DNA of 64,000 bases from Microbacterium schleiferi (lineage in GTDB: Bacteria; Actinomycetota; Actinomycetes; Actinomycetales; Microbacteriaceae), in assembly GCF_020781975.1 (NCBI RefSeq), contig NZ_JAJGNI010000001.1, forward strand, positions 372,001 through 436,000, read 5' to 3'. The notes under the pieces were generated by a model. That model saw nothing but the letters and a program-made list of their open reading frames with translations. It did no database searches and was not told the origin of the DNA. The position numbers and the translations under genes were made by a program. This document shows, piece by piece, positions 17,196 to 26,228 of this stretch (positions are counted from its first letter, which is position 1; every line of letters starts with the position of its first letter).

Positions 17196-18913
17196 ACGCG
17201 CTCGACGGTCTAGACGAGCAGCAGCGCGAGGCGGTGACGGCGCTGCGGGGGCCGGTATGCGTGCTCGCCGGAGCTGGTACCGGTAAGACCCGGGTGATCA
17301 CCCGGCGGATCGCGCACGGCGTCGACACCGGCGCCTATTCGCCGGGTCGTGTCATGGCGCTCACCTTCACCAGCAAGGCCGCCGGTGAGTTGCGGGGCAG
17401 ACTGCGGACGCTCGGTGTCGACGGGGTGGCCGCCCGCACCTTCCATAGCGCGGCGCTGGCCCAGCTCAACTATTTCTGGCCTACCCTCGCCGGCGACCGG
17501 CCACCGGCGATCATCGACAACAAGGTGCGGGTTCTCGCGCACGCCGCCGATGGCATCGGGCTGGAGCTCGACACACCGACGCTGCGCGACGTCGCCGCCG
17601 ACATCGAGTGGCGCAAGGTCACGTTGCGCACGATCGACGACTACGCGCGCGTCCGCGCGGGAGGCACCGTTGGGAGACTGCCGGCCTCGACGGCAGTTGA
17701 GCTTCACCGCGCCTACGAGGCGCTCAAGGACGAGCGTCGACAGATGGATTTCGAGGACGTGCTCCTCGCGTGCGCCGGGATGCTCGAGACCGAGGCTCAC
17801 GTGGTAGCCGCCGTCCGGGAGCAGTACCGGCACTTCACCGTCGACGAGTATCAGGACGTGTCTCCTCTCCAACAGCACCTGCTCGAACTGTGGGTAGGGG
17901 ACAGACGCGATCTCTGCGTGGTCGGCGACGCGAGCCAGACCATCTATTCGTTCGCGGGCGCGGACCCGCGGTTTCTCATCGATTTCCCGCGGCGCTGGGA
18001 GGGTGCCCGCGTCGTCGAACTGCATCGCAACTATCGGTCGGATGCCGCGGTCCTGGCCGTCGCGAACGAGCTGATGCGAGAACGCCCGGGGGCCGTGCAC
18101 CTGACTGCCGCGGCGGCGGAAACAGTACCGCCATCGCCGCCGACCGTGTCTGCGTATCGCGACGAGGCCGACGAAGCGCGCGGCGTGGCTGGCAGTATCG
18201 CCGATCGGCTCCGGGCGGGCGCCGACCCGGCATCCATCGCCGTCCTCTATCGAACCGGAGCGCAGTCAGCGGAGCTCGCGGCGGCGCTGGCAGACGCGGG
18301 GATCGCCACGACGGTGCTGGGAGGTCGGCGGTTCTTCGACCTCCCAGAGGTGCGCCAGGCTGTGCTGGCGTTACGCGGCGCCTCAGTGGCTCCGCTGGAG
18401 AGAGGTTTCGTCGACGCAGTCCGTGACATCCTCCGCTCACTGGGCATGACCGACGAGGCGCCCCCCGCGGGCGGCGCCGTGCGCGAATCATGGGAGGCGC
18501 GCACAGCGATCCTGCGTCTGGCTGAAGAGGCGCCAGCCGGAACTACCATGCGCTCCTTCACCGACGACCTGATGTCCCGAGCCCGGGCACAGGACGAGCC
18601 CACCCTTCGCGCCGTAACCCTCGCGACCCTGCACGCCGCGAAGGGCCTGGAATGGGACCACGTGTACCTGGTCGGTCTTGCCGAAGGATTGCTACCGATC
18701 GCATACGCTACCCACTTCGATCAGATCGACGAGGAGCGACGCCTTGCCTACGTCGGCATCACGCGGGCACGGCGATCGCTCTCGCTCTCGTGGCCGGCCG
18801 GCTCACGGGGGCGTTCACCGTCACGATTTCTCCAGGAGATTCGCACGAGCACTCGGGATGCTGCTCCCACAGCCGGTGCTCGGCGTCGGCAGCAAGCGTC
18901 AGCCGCAGACTGA
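17192..18913 (+). CDS. UvrD2-like SF1A DNA helicase, no HRDC domain
   Basis: 573 aa. 3'-5' ATP-dependent DNA helicase of the UvrD family. Motif I is AGAGTGKT (K32), followed by TFTSKAAGELRGRL, FTVDEYQDV, VGDASQTIYSFAGAD, ATLHAAKGLEWD and LAYVGITRARRSL. Mycobacterial UvrD2, the syntenic counterpart, is about 700 aa with a Cys cluster and HRDC domain; both are absent, and the protein ends soon after the conserved SPSRFLQEI. The GTG start overlaps nudC by GTGA, indicating translational coupling. The final 155 bp overlap the convergent ThiF-like gene. Confidence 0.88.
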   Translation: MNALDGLDEQQREAVTALRGPVCVLAGAGTGKTRVITRRIAHGVDTGAYSPGRVMALTFTSKAAGELRGRLRTLGVDGVAARTFHSAALAQLNYFWPTLAGDRPPAIIDNKVRVLAHAADGIGLELDTPTLRDVAADIEWRKVTLRTIDDYARVRAGGTVGRLPASTAVELHRAYEALKDERRQMDFEDVLLACAGMLETEAHVVAAVREQYRHFTVDEYQDVSPLQQHLLELWVGDRRDLCVVGDASQTIYSFAGADPRFLIDFPRRWEGARVVELHRNYRSDAAVLAVANELMRERPGAVHLTAAAAETVPPSPPTVSAYRDEADEARGVAGSIADRLRAGADPASIAVLYRTGAQSAELAAALADAGIATTVLGGRRFFDLPEVRQAVLALRGASVAPLERGFVDAVRDILRSLGMTDEAPPAGGAVRESWEARTAILRLAEEAPAGTTMRSFTDDLMSRARAQDEPTLRAVTLATLHAAKGLEWDHVYLVGLAEGLLPIAYATHFDQIDEERRLAYVGITRARRSLSLSWPAGSRGRSPSRFLQEIRTSTRDAAPTAGARRRQQASAAD

Positions 18914-19577
18914 GCCCGCTGCGACCTGCCAGCAGCATCCTGCCCGTGTGGAGCGTCGCCTCGGCGGCGAGCGTTGCCGGGCCCGCCGGATCGCCGCGTC
19001 CGATCAGCTGCGCAGCCACCAGCGGCCACGCAGGATCTCGGTCTCGTTCGTGAGCTGACACACAGCCCAGGCACGCGCTCTGGCCCGGCAGAACGAGCGG
19101 GCCGACCTCTGCCTCTCCAGCACCCAGCACGATCGCGACATGCGGGATGTCCTCGCGCATCCAGGCGGCGGCTCGCCGAGGATGCAGGCCGTGCGCAGCT
19201 ACCATCACGACGGCATCCTGCTCCCGCGAGGTGCCGAGCGCCGCGTCGATTCCGAGGTCCTGCAGTCCGTCGCGGATCTGCGGCCCGTACTGGGCAGCCG
19301 GATCATCGGCGAGCTCCACCCCGACGCGCTGGGCGGTGCCGGTGCTCACGATGACCGAGCTCAAGCGATCGAGCAGTGTGTCGACATCGGCGGCCGCGAC
19401 CCCGAGGGATCGGGCGAGCGCGCTCACTCCGACCTCCGGTATGCCCTTGCCCAGCTCGCGGATCACCTGGAGTTGCCACAGCGCCGGCTCGTCCAGCCGT
19501 GCGCGATCGCTCCTTCCGAACTGGAGCATCGTCGGCGTGCGCCACAGCGGCGGATAGGCGGGGTCGATGCGCAGCAT
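18759..19577 (-). CDS. ThiF/cyclodehydratase-like protein
   Basis: 272 aa. The middle resembles an E1-like/ThiF adenylating fold as found in TOMM cyclodehydratase C proteins: a helical N part, then DAVVMVAAHGLHPRRAAAW and HVAIVLGAGEAEVGPLV. Cys pairs (SACLGCVSAHE and the later HPECSCES) would form the usual zinc site. A clear nucleotide-binding GxGxxG is lacking, and no YcaO partner or peptide substrate gene lies nearby, so a bacteriocin role is not supported. It sits between uvrD2 and the DUF2342 gene. The 3' end overlaps the uvrD2-like gene antisense by 155 bp. A GACAAT box six bases before the ATG suggests a leaderless transcript. Confidence 0.72.
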   Translation of the reverse strand: MLRIDPAYPPLWRTPTMLQFGRSDRARLDEPALWQLQVIRELGKGIPEVGVSALARSLGVAAADVDTLLDRLSSVIVSTGTAQRVGVELADDPAAQYGPQIRDGLQDLGIDAALGTSREQDAVVMVAAHGLHPRRAAAWMREDIPHVAIVLGAGEAEVGPLVLPGQSACLGCVSAHERDRDPAWPLVAAQLIGRGDPAGPATLAAEATLHTGRMLLAGRSGLSLRLTLAADAEHRLWEQHPECSCESPGEIVTVNAPVSRPATRARAIAVPA

Positions 19578-19675
19578 TCCCCGATTGTCTGGGCTGAGCT
19601 CGCCACGGCGGTGTCGCTGTCCACAGAAATCTCCGCGCGCGTCTGGCAGCGCCGCTGGGGAGGAGCGGCGCAGGC

Positions 19676-21073
19676 TCAGACGGGTCGCTCGTCGGGACCG
19701 TCGTCTGCCGGACCGCCCTCATCGGAGTTCTCGTCCGCCGCGGACCCGCTGCCGTCTTCGCCGGAGAGCAGCCGTGCCAGCGCGTCGTCGAACTCGTCGG
19801 GGGTGGGCTCCTCACCGCGCGCGCGTGCCTCGAGCCGCGTAATCAGGGCGCTCGGGTCGTCGATGTCGGCTGCCGTCGGAACCAGGTCGGGCGAGTCCCA
19901 CAGTCCGTCTCGCGCCTCGATGCCGACGGCATCCGTGATCGCGCGCCACATGCTGGCGGCTTCACGGATGCGGCGGGGGCGGAGCTCGAGTCCCACCAGA
20001 GTCCCGAGGGCCTGCTCGGCCGGACCGCCCACGGCACGGCGGCGTCGCACGGTCTCGGCGATACGATCGGCAGCCGGAAGACGCGTCGTGGCCTGCGCGG
20101 TCACGACGTCAACCCAACCCTCGATCGTCGCCAGCATCGTCTCCAGGCGCGCAAGGGCAGCCTGCTGCGACTCGGACCGCTCCGGCAGCAACGCCCCGCT
20201 CTCCAGCGCCTCGCGCAGCTCCTCGGGGTGCTGCGGGTCGAACCGGCCAGCGAGGTCTTCGAGCGCCTCCGTGTCGACGCGCACGCCGCGCGCGAAGTCC
20301 GATACCTGTGAGAGCACGTGCAGTCGCAGCCACCGGGCGTGGCGGAACAACCGCGCGTGCGCGAGCTCACGGGTGGCGATGTAGAGCGCGAACTGGTCGT
20401 CGGGGATCTCGAGATCCTTCGCGAGCTGAGCGTAGTTCTGGGGCACCACCGCGGCCTGACCGTCGGGCAGGAGCGGAATGCCGACATCGCCGCCGCTGAC
20501 GACCTCGGTCGAAAGGTTCCCGACCACGGTCCCCAGCTGCGCGGCGAACAGAGAACCACCGATCGTGCGCATCACGCGACCCGCGCCGGCGATCATCTGC
20601 TGCATCTCGGGAGGGGACTGCTCTTGCAGCGCCGCAGTGAAGGCATCCGCGATGCTCGTGGCTACCGGCTCAGCCAGCTCCTGCCACACCGGCAGGGTGG
20701 CTTCCACCCATCCGCCGCGAGTCATGGTCACTCCCGGACCCGGGAGATCGGAGATCGTCGTCGCTTCGCCGAGCCAGAGGGATGCCAGGGTGAAGGCATC
20801 GTCGGCTGCCGACCGGTCGGCAGCTGTGATGCCCGCGCCGTCCTTGTTCGCGATGTGCAGCGCCTGCGTGGTCGCGGCATCCCACGAGATCCCGCCCTCG
20901 CCGGCCGAGGCCATCGCGCCCTGCAATTGCTGCATGGCCCGCTGGATCATCGCGGGGTCGAACCCCATCTTCTGCAGTTCGGCGAGTTGGTCGCCGCCCA
21001 TGCCGGCCTGACCGAACAGCTGCCGGAAGAGCTCGGGAAGGTCGTCGTCGGGGTTCCGGTCGTCGTCAGCCAC
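19676..21073 (-). CDS. DUF2342 zinc-dependent metalloprotease-like protein
   Basis: 465 aa, the typical size of this actinobacterial family. The N-terminus is acidic and helical (LPELFRQLFGQAGMGGDQLA). The conserved centre holds FALYIATRELAHARLF, the family's RE-x-x-H motif, which resembles but is not a canonical HExxH zinc site. The C-terminal ~60 residues are acidic and disordered. GTG start with AAAGG upstream. Proteolytic activity has, to my knowledge, not been shown for the family, so the name is structural inference. It is divergent from the YlbL-like gene, as in mycobacteria. Confidence 0.85.
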   Translation of the reverse strand: MADDDRNPDDDLPELFRQLFGQAGMGGDQLAELQKMGFDPAMIQRAMQQLQGAMASAGEGGISWDAATTQALHIANKDGAGITAADRSAADDAFTLASLWLGEATTISDLPGPGVTMTRGGWVEATLPVWQELAEPVATSIADAFTAALQEQSPPEMQQMIAGAGRVMRTIGGSLFAAQLGTVVGNLSTEVVSGGDVGIPLLPDGQAAVVPQNYAQLAKDLEIPDDQFALYIATRELAHARLFRHARWLRLHVLSQVSDFARGVRVDTEALEDLAGRFDPQHPEELREALESGALLPERSESQQAALARLETMLATIEGWVDVVTAQATTRLPAADRIAETVRRRRAVGGPAEQALGTLVGLELRPRRIREAASMWRAITDAVGIEARDGLWDSPDLVPTAADIDDPSALITRLEARARGEEPTPDEFDDALARLLSGEDGSGSAADENSDEGGPADDGPDERPV

Positions 21074-21194
21074 GGGTGCCGCCTTTCAGCCGGTTCTTGA
21101 GGATGGCATCTACGCTAGTCGCACGAATGATCGCACCCGCGGGCCCCACCTGAATCGCCTTACGCCGGTCGCGAACGACGGCCGAGAGGATGAC

Positions 21195-22313
21195 GTGGCG
21201 CTGTTCGACGAGAACGTATCGGTGACGCCTGCCCGGCGGGCACCCATCAGTCGCCGGACGCGGGTGGGACTGTGGGCGCTGGTAGTCGCGCTGCTGGCCC
21301 TGCTGGCGATGTCGTTCCTGCCCACCGACTACGTCATCGAGCTTCCCGGTCCGGTGTACAACACGCTCGGCACCGTCAGCACGAGCGACGGCGAAGAGGT
21401 TCCGCTCATCGAGATCTCGGGAGCCGAGACGTACCCGACCTCCGGCGCCCTGGACCTGCTGACCGTGCAGATCGCGGGAAGCCGGGAGCGTCGGCCGTCA
21501 TGGTTCGACCTTGCTGTTGCGTGGTTCGACCCCTCCCGCGCCGTCGTCCCGATCGAGGCTGTCTTTCCCGAGGGCCAAACCAGCGAGCAGCGCAGCGAGC
21601 AATCAGCCGCTCTCATGGTCGACTCCCAAGAGGAAGCCACGGCTGCGGCACTGACCGAGCTCGGCTACGACATCGGCACGCAGGTCACTGTCGTCTCGGT
21701 CGGCGAGGATGCTGCAGCGGACGGCATCCTGGAAGAGGGCGATGTCGTGCTGCGCGCCGACGGTGAGCCCGTGACTGACGCCGCTGCCTTGCGCGAGCAG
21801 GTGCAGCAGGACGGCGGGGCACCGCTGAGCCTGGACATCCTGAGGGATGGTGAACCACTGACGGTCGAGGTCACGCCGGCTGCAACCAGGGTCAACGACG
21901 AGACAGTGTGGATCATCGGGATCACGCTCATCACCGATTACGACTTCCCGATCGACGTGACGATCCAGCTGAACAATGTCGGTGGCCCGAGCGCCGGGAT
22001 GATGTTCGCGCTCGGGATCATGGACATGCTGACGCCGGGAAACCTCAACGGTGGCCAGAACATTGCGGGCACCGGCACGATCACCGCTGACGGGACCGTT
22101 GGACCGATCGGCGGCATCCAACAGAAGATGTGGGGGGCGTTCCGCGCCGATGCCGACTACTTCCTCGCTCCGGCTGCCAACTGTCCGGAGGTCGTCGATG
22201 AGATTCCCGGTGACCTGCAGGTTTTCTCGGTGGCGACCCTCGATGACGCGCTCAGCGTCCTCGACGCGATCAGCTCGGACGGCGACCTGTCGCAGCTTCC
22301 GACGTGCCAGTGA
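21195..22313 (+). CDS. YlbL-family PDZ / Lon-like (S16) protease
   Basis: 372 aa. One N-terminal membrane segment (about residues 24-45) anchors an extracytoplasmic part: a PDZ domain around residues 150-215 and a Lon-type S16 domain. The catalytic Ser-Lys dyad is visible as GGPSAGMMFALG (S266) and GGIQQK (K311). GAGAGG lies upstream of the GTG start. Members of this family (YlbL in Bacillus, the Rv3194c type in mycobacteria) are envelope proteases; the substrate here is unknown. Position beside the DUF2342 and UPF0182 genes is conserved. Confidence 0.9.
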   Translation: MALFDENVSVTPARRAPISRRTRVGLWALVVALLALLAMSFLPTDYVIELPGPVYNTLGTVSTSDGEEVPLIEISGAETYPTSGALDLLTVQIAGSRERRPSWFDLAVAWFDPSRAVVPIEAVFPEGQTSEQRSEQSAALMVDSQEEATAAALTELGYDIGTQVTVVSVGEDAAADGILEEGDVVLRADGEPVTDAAALREQVQQDGGAPLSLDILRDGEPLTVEVTPAATRVNDETVWIIGITLITDYDFPIDVTIQLNNVGGPSAGMMFALGIMDMLTPGNLNGGQNIAGTGTITADGTVGPIGGIQQKMWGAFRADADYFLAPAANCPEVVDEIPGDLQVFSVATLDDALSVLDAISSDGDLSQLPTCQ

Positions 22314-22393
22314 GTCGGGGAACCGGTCGGCGGGGTCGCTGAGAGCGAACAGGATCAGGGCATCTGTACGGCGATCGCTCAGAAGCGGCCGCC

Positions 22394-22399
22394 TAGGAT
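22394..22399 (+). promoter_or_regulatory. -10 box, leaderless promoter of the UPF0182 gene
   Basis: TAGGAT, six bases before the GTG at 22406. Confidence 0.6.
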
Positions 22400-22405
22400 G
22401 AAACG

Positions 22406-25324
22406 GTGACCACGACCTCAGCGCCGAACAGGGCCACGCCTTCGCCGTCCCGCCGCATCCTCGCCATATCGCTCGCGATCATCGCCGCGCTCGTCGTCGG
22501 CTTCTTCATCTTTGCGAGCCTCTACGCAGACTGGCTGTGGTACGACCAGCTCGGATTCCAGGAAGTCTTGCTCACCCAGTGGGTGGCCCGCGTGATCATG
22601 TTCGTCGTCGGTTTCCTCGGGATGGCCGTTCCGCTGTGGGTCACCATTCAGCTGGCCTACCGGTTGCGACCGGTCTACGTGCGATTGAGTTCGCAGCTGG
22701 ATCGCTACCAGGAGGTCGTCGAGCCGCTGCGTCGCCTGGCGATGTGGGGTATCCCTGTCTTCTTCGGGTTCTTCGCTGGTTTCGCCGCTTCCACGCAATG
22801 GCAGACGACGTGGTTGTGGCTCAACGGCGTCACTACCGACGTGACGGATCCGATCTTCAATCTCGACACCGGCTTCTACATGTTCGCGATGCCGTTCTAC
22901 AGCGCACTGCTGGGCTTCGTTTCGGCGGTCCTGCTGGTGAGCCTGCTCGTCACCGTCGTCGTGTCCTACCTCTACGGTGCCGTCCGGGTCGGGCAGCGCG
23001 AGCTGCGCATCTCGAAGTCCGCCCGCATTCAGATCGCCGTGATCGCGGGACTCTACGTCTTGGTGCAGGGCGTGAGCCTGTGGCTGGATCGCTACCTGCT
23101 GATGGTGCAGAACGATGACCGCATTACCGGCCCCGCGTATACCAGCGCCAACGCCGTCATCCCGGGTCTGTCGATCCTCGCGATCAGTGCGATCGTCGTC
23201 GCGATCCTCTTCTTCGTGACAGCCATCATCGGCCGGTGGCGCTATCCGCTGGTGGCCACCGCGGTGCTCGTGGTCGCCACCGTCGTTGTCGGTGTCGGCT
23301 ATCCCTGGGTGGTCAACACGTTCCAGGTGACCCCGAACAAGATCAATTACGAGGCGCAGTACTACCAGTACAACATCGACGCCACGAAGGCCGCGTACGG
23401 TGTCAGTGGTCTCGAGCAGATGGAGTTCTCGGCGGCAACTGACGCCGAAGCCGGACAGTTGCGTTCGGATGCCGCCACGACGGCGCAGATCCGGATCATG
23501 GATCCCGCCATCATCCCGCCGACCGTGCGACAGCTCGAGCAGTACCGCGCGTACTACCAGTTCCACAATCCGCTCGACGTCGACCGGTACGAGATCGACG
23601 GCCAGTCGCAAGACACTGTCGTCTCGGTGCGCGAACTGGACGTGGATCAGCTGGATGCCGCGGCGCAGACCTGGCAGAACACCAGCCTCATTTACACCCA
23701 CGGTTACGGGCTCGTCGTCGCCAAGGGCAACGACCGCACCACCGAGGGCGAGCCGGTCTTCCTCGAGCGCGGCATCCCCGCCTCGGGTTTCCTCTCCAAC
23801 CAGGAAGACTTCGAGCCGCGCGTCTACTTCGGTGAGATGTCGCCGCAGTACTCGATCGTGGGTGCCCCCGAAGGGACGGCGCCGATTGAGCTTGACTACC
23901 CGACCGGCTCGTCGGAAGGCTCTGGCGACGTCAAGACGACGTTCGAAGGTGACGGCGGCCCGAGTGTGGGGAGCGTCTTCAATCGCCTGATCTATGCGCT
24001 GAAGTTCCAGTCCGAGCAGATCCTCTTCTCCGACGACATCAACGAGGAGTCGCAGATCCTGTACGACAGGGACCCGGCGATGCGGGTTCAGAAGGTCGCG
24101 CCGTATCTGCAGCTGGACTCCGATCCGTACCCGAGCGTCGTCGATGGTCGCATCGTGTGGATCATCGACGGGTACACGCGCAGTGCGAACTACCCGTACT
24201 CGTCGACGGTGAGTCTGCAGGAAGCGATCTCGGACTCGAACACCGCTCAGCAGCGGTTCGGCCTGGACAACATCAACTACATCCGGAACTCGGTGAAGGC
24301 CACCGTCGATGCCTATGACGGAAAGGTGACGCTGTACGCCTGGGACGAGACAGACCCGGTGCTGCAGACGTGGCAGAAGGTCTACCCGTCGACGCTCAAG
24401 CCGATCTCCGAAATGTCGGCCGATCTCATGAGCCACGTGCGGTACCCGACCGATCTGTTCAAGGTGCAGCGCGCGATCCTCGGGGTGTACCACGTGGGTG
24501 ATGCGCAGTCGTTCTACCAGCGCGACAACGCGTGGGAGACGCCGAACGACCCGCAGAACGACTCCGAGCTGCAGCCGCCCTACTACCTGACGATGCAGAT
24601 GCCCGGCCAGACCTCGCCGACGTACTCGATGTTCACGACGTTCATTCCCTCGTCAGAGGCCGGGAACGCCAGAAACGTGCTCATGGGTTACCTCGCGGTC
24701 GACTCGAACGCCGGGGATGAAGCCGGCACCGCGCGAGACGATTACGGCAAGCTGCGGATGCTCGTGATCTCTGCAGACACGACAGTTCCGGGCCCCGGTC
24801 AGGTGCAGAACACGTTCAACGCCGATCCGCTGGTTTCGTCGCAGATCAACCTGCTGAAGCAGGGGCAGTCCGACGTCCTGAACGGTAACCTGCTCACCCT
24901 GCCGGTGGGTGGCGGTTTGCTCTACGTCCAGCCGGTGTTCGTGCAGTCCTCGGGAGCGACAAAGCTTCCGACCCTGCAGAAGGTTCTCGTCTCGTTCGGT
25001 AACGACATCGCGTTCGAAGACACCCTGTCTGAGGCTCTCGATGCCCTGTTCGGCGGTGACGCCGGTGCCACCGGCGGCGACAGCGACGTGACGCCCACGC
25101 CGGGCGCCACAACGCAGCCGACGCCCGAGCCGACGCCGACTGAGACGACGCCCAGCACGCCGACCGAGCCGACCGACGCCTACCAGGCAGCGCTGCAGGA
25201 GGCCCAGCAGGCGATGCTGGACCGGGATGCGGCGCTGAAGGCCGGCGATCTGACGGCGTTCGCCGAGGCTGACGCCCGGCTGACGGCGGCAGTGGAGCAG
25301 CTCATCGCCCTGGGCGGGCAGTAA
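22406..25324 (+). CDS. UPF0182 family integral membrane protein
   Basis: 972 aa, typical for this actinobacterial and cyanobacterial family. Seven hydrophobic segments occupy the first ~320 residues (starting SLAIIAALVVGFFIFASLYA). A large predicted extracytoplasmic domain follows, with many Tyr, Trp and Asp. Near the C-terminus is a Pro/Thr-rich linker (TPGATTQPTPEPTPTETTP) and a short Ala/Gln-rich helix. Function is unknown. It is the last gene of the core block that began with the DEAD-box helicase, and ends 7 bp from the convergent carotenoid operon. Confidence 0.9.
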   Translation: MTTTSAPNRATPSPSRRILAISLAIIAALVVGFFIFASLYADWLWYDQLGFQEVLLTQWVARVIMFVVGFLGMAVPLWVTIQLAYRLRPVYVRLSSQLDRYQEVVEPLRRLAMWGIPVFFGFFAGFAASTQWQTTWLWLNGVTTDVTDPIFNLDTGFYMFAMPFYSALLGFVSAVLLVSLLVTVVVSYLYGAVRVGQRELRISKSARIQIAVIAGLYVLVQGVSLWLDRYLLMVQNDDRITGPAYTSANAVIPGLSILAISAIVVAILFFVTAIIGRWRYPLVATAVLVVATVVVGVGYPWVVNTFQVTPNKINYEAQYYQYNIDATKAAYGVSGLEQMEFSAATDAEAGQLRSDAATTAQIRIMDPAIIPPTVRQLEQYRAYYQFHNPLDVDRYEIDGQSQDTVVSVRELDVDQLDAAAQTWQNTSLIYTHGYGLVVAKGNDRTTEGEPVFLERGIPASGFLSNQEDFEPRVYFGEMSPQYSIVGAPEGTAPIELDYPTGSSEGSGDVKTTFEGDGGPSVGSVFNRLIYALKFQSEQILFSDDINEESQILYDRDPAMRVQKVAPYLQLDSDPYPSVVDGRIVWIIDGYTRSANYPYSSTVSLQEAISDSNTAQQRFGLDNINYIRNSVKATVDAYDGKVTLYAWDETDPVLQTWQKVYPSTLKPISEMSADLMSHVRYPTDLFKVQRAILGVYHVGDAQSFYQRDNAWETPNDPQNDSELQPPYYLTMQMPGQTSPTYSMFTTFIPSSEAGNARNVLMGYLAVDSNAGDEAGTARDDYGKLRMLVISADTTVPGPGQVQNTFNADPLVSSQINLLKQGQSDVLNGNLLTLPVGGGLLYVQPVFVQSSGATKLPTLQKVLVSFGNDIAFEDTLSEALDALFGGDAGATGGDSDVTPTPGATTQPTPEPTPTETTPSTPTEPTDAYQAALQEAQQAMLDRDAALKAGDLTAFAEADARLTAAVEQLIALGGQ

Positions 25325-25331
25325 GCCCCGC

Positions 25332-26228
25332 TCAGGCGGTGAGGATCCACCACCAGATCAGCAGCAGCGTCACTACGAAGCCGGCGAACTGGTTGATCCA
25401 CAGGAATCGGCGCCATCCGATGGTTGCGCGTTCGGCGTCGGCGTCACGGATCGACCGGTAGGGCCACACTGCGACGAGGTAAGGGATTGCTGCGATCGCT
25501 GCCAGCGGGCCGGGCCAGGCCGTGCCGAGCATGACCAGTCCCGACAGGGCGTAGCAGACGAGAGCGAACCAGACCGTCCATCGCGCACCTCGGGCTGTGG
25601 CGATCGACGAAATCCCCGCCTCCCGATCGGCGACGACATCCTGCACTGCACCGAAGGCGTGTGAGGCGACTCCCCACAGGCCGAAAGCCACGATGATGAG
25701 TCCGAGCTGCCACGTCCAGGTAGCTCCGGCGAGCACGAGACCGTAGACGGCGGGCGAGAAGAAGTGGATGCTGCTGGTGATCGAGTCGGCGAAGGGTCGC
25801 TCCTTCAGGCGCAGCGGTGGAGCGCTGTAGAACACCACGAAGAACAGGCTCAGCGTGAGGATCACCCACGACAGCGGTGACCCGACGATGGCCAGGTAGA
25901 CCACGAACGGGGCGCACGAGAGCCCAGCAGCCCACAGGGTTATGGGATGCATCCGCCGATCGAGGACTGCCCCGTGCGCGCCGCCCTTGCGTGGATTGCG
26001 AAGGTCCGATTCGTAGTCGAAGACGTCGTTGATCCCGTACATCGCCAGGTTGTAGGGGATGAGGAAGAACAGGGTGCCGATGACGAACGTCGCGTCGACC
26101 TGGCGGGTCGTGAGGAGGTAGGCCGCCGCGAAGGGATAGGCCGTGTTGATCCAGCTCACCGGCCGCGACGAGACGAAGAGCTCGCGGATCACTCTGCCGG
26201 GCCCGAGCGCCGGTTCAGCGGTGTTCAC
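25332..26228 (-). CDS. crtEb: Lycopene elongase-type prenyltransferase (UbiA family)
   Basis: 298 aa with about eight membrane segments. UbiA superfamily Asp motifs are present: NDVFDYESD (about residue 68) and DVVADREAG (about 187). In this position, after the split lycopene cyclase genes, the enzyme is expected to add C5 prenyl units from DMAPP to lycopene, giving the C50 skeleton (flavuxanthin type). Last gene of the crt operon; its start overlaps crtYf by 14 nt. The exact product (decaprenoxanthin, sarcinaxanthin or C.p.450) cannot be told from sequence by eye. Confidence 0.88.
   Translation of the reverse strand: MNTAEPALGPGRVIRELFVSSRPVSWINTAYPFAAAYLLTTRQVDATFVIGTLFFLIPYNLAMYGINDVFDYESDLRNPRKGGAHGAVLDRRMHPITLWAAGLSCAPFVVYLAIVGSPLSWVILTLSLFFVVFYSAPPLRLKERPFADSITSSIHFFSPAVYGLVLAGATWTWQLGLIIVAFGLWGVASHAFGAVQDVVADREAGISSIATARGARWTVWFALVCYALSGLVMLGTAWPGPLAAIAAIPYLVAVWPYRSIRDADAERATIGWRRFLWINQFAGFVVTLLLIWWWILTA

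Noticed and set aside
18759..19577. Azoline-type bacteriocin (TOMM) cluster
   Set aside because: No YcaO, dehydrogenase, precursor peptide or exporter nearby; neighbours are repair and housekeeping genes.
22418..24493. 691-codon open frame antisense to the UPF0182 gene
   Set aside because: Asp/Arg/His-rich repetitive translation, no family features, and the plus strand encodes a well-formed membrane protein.
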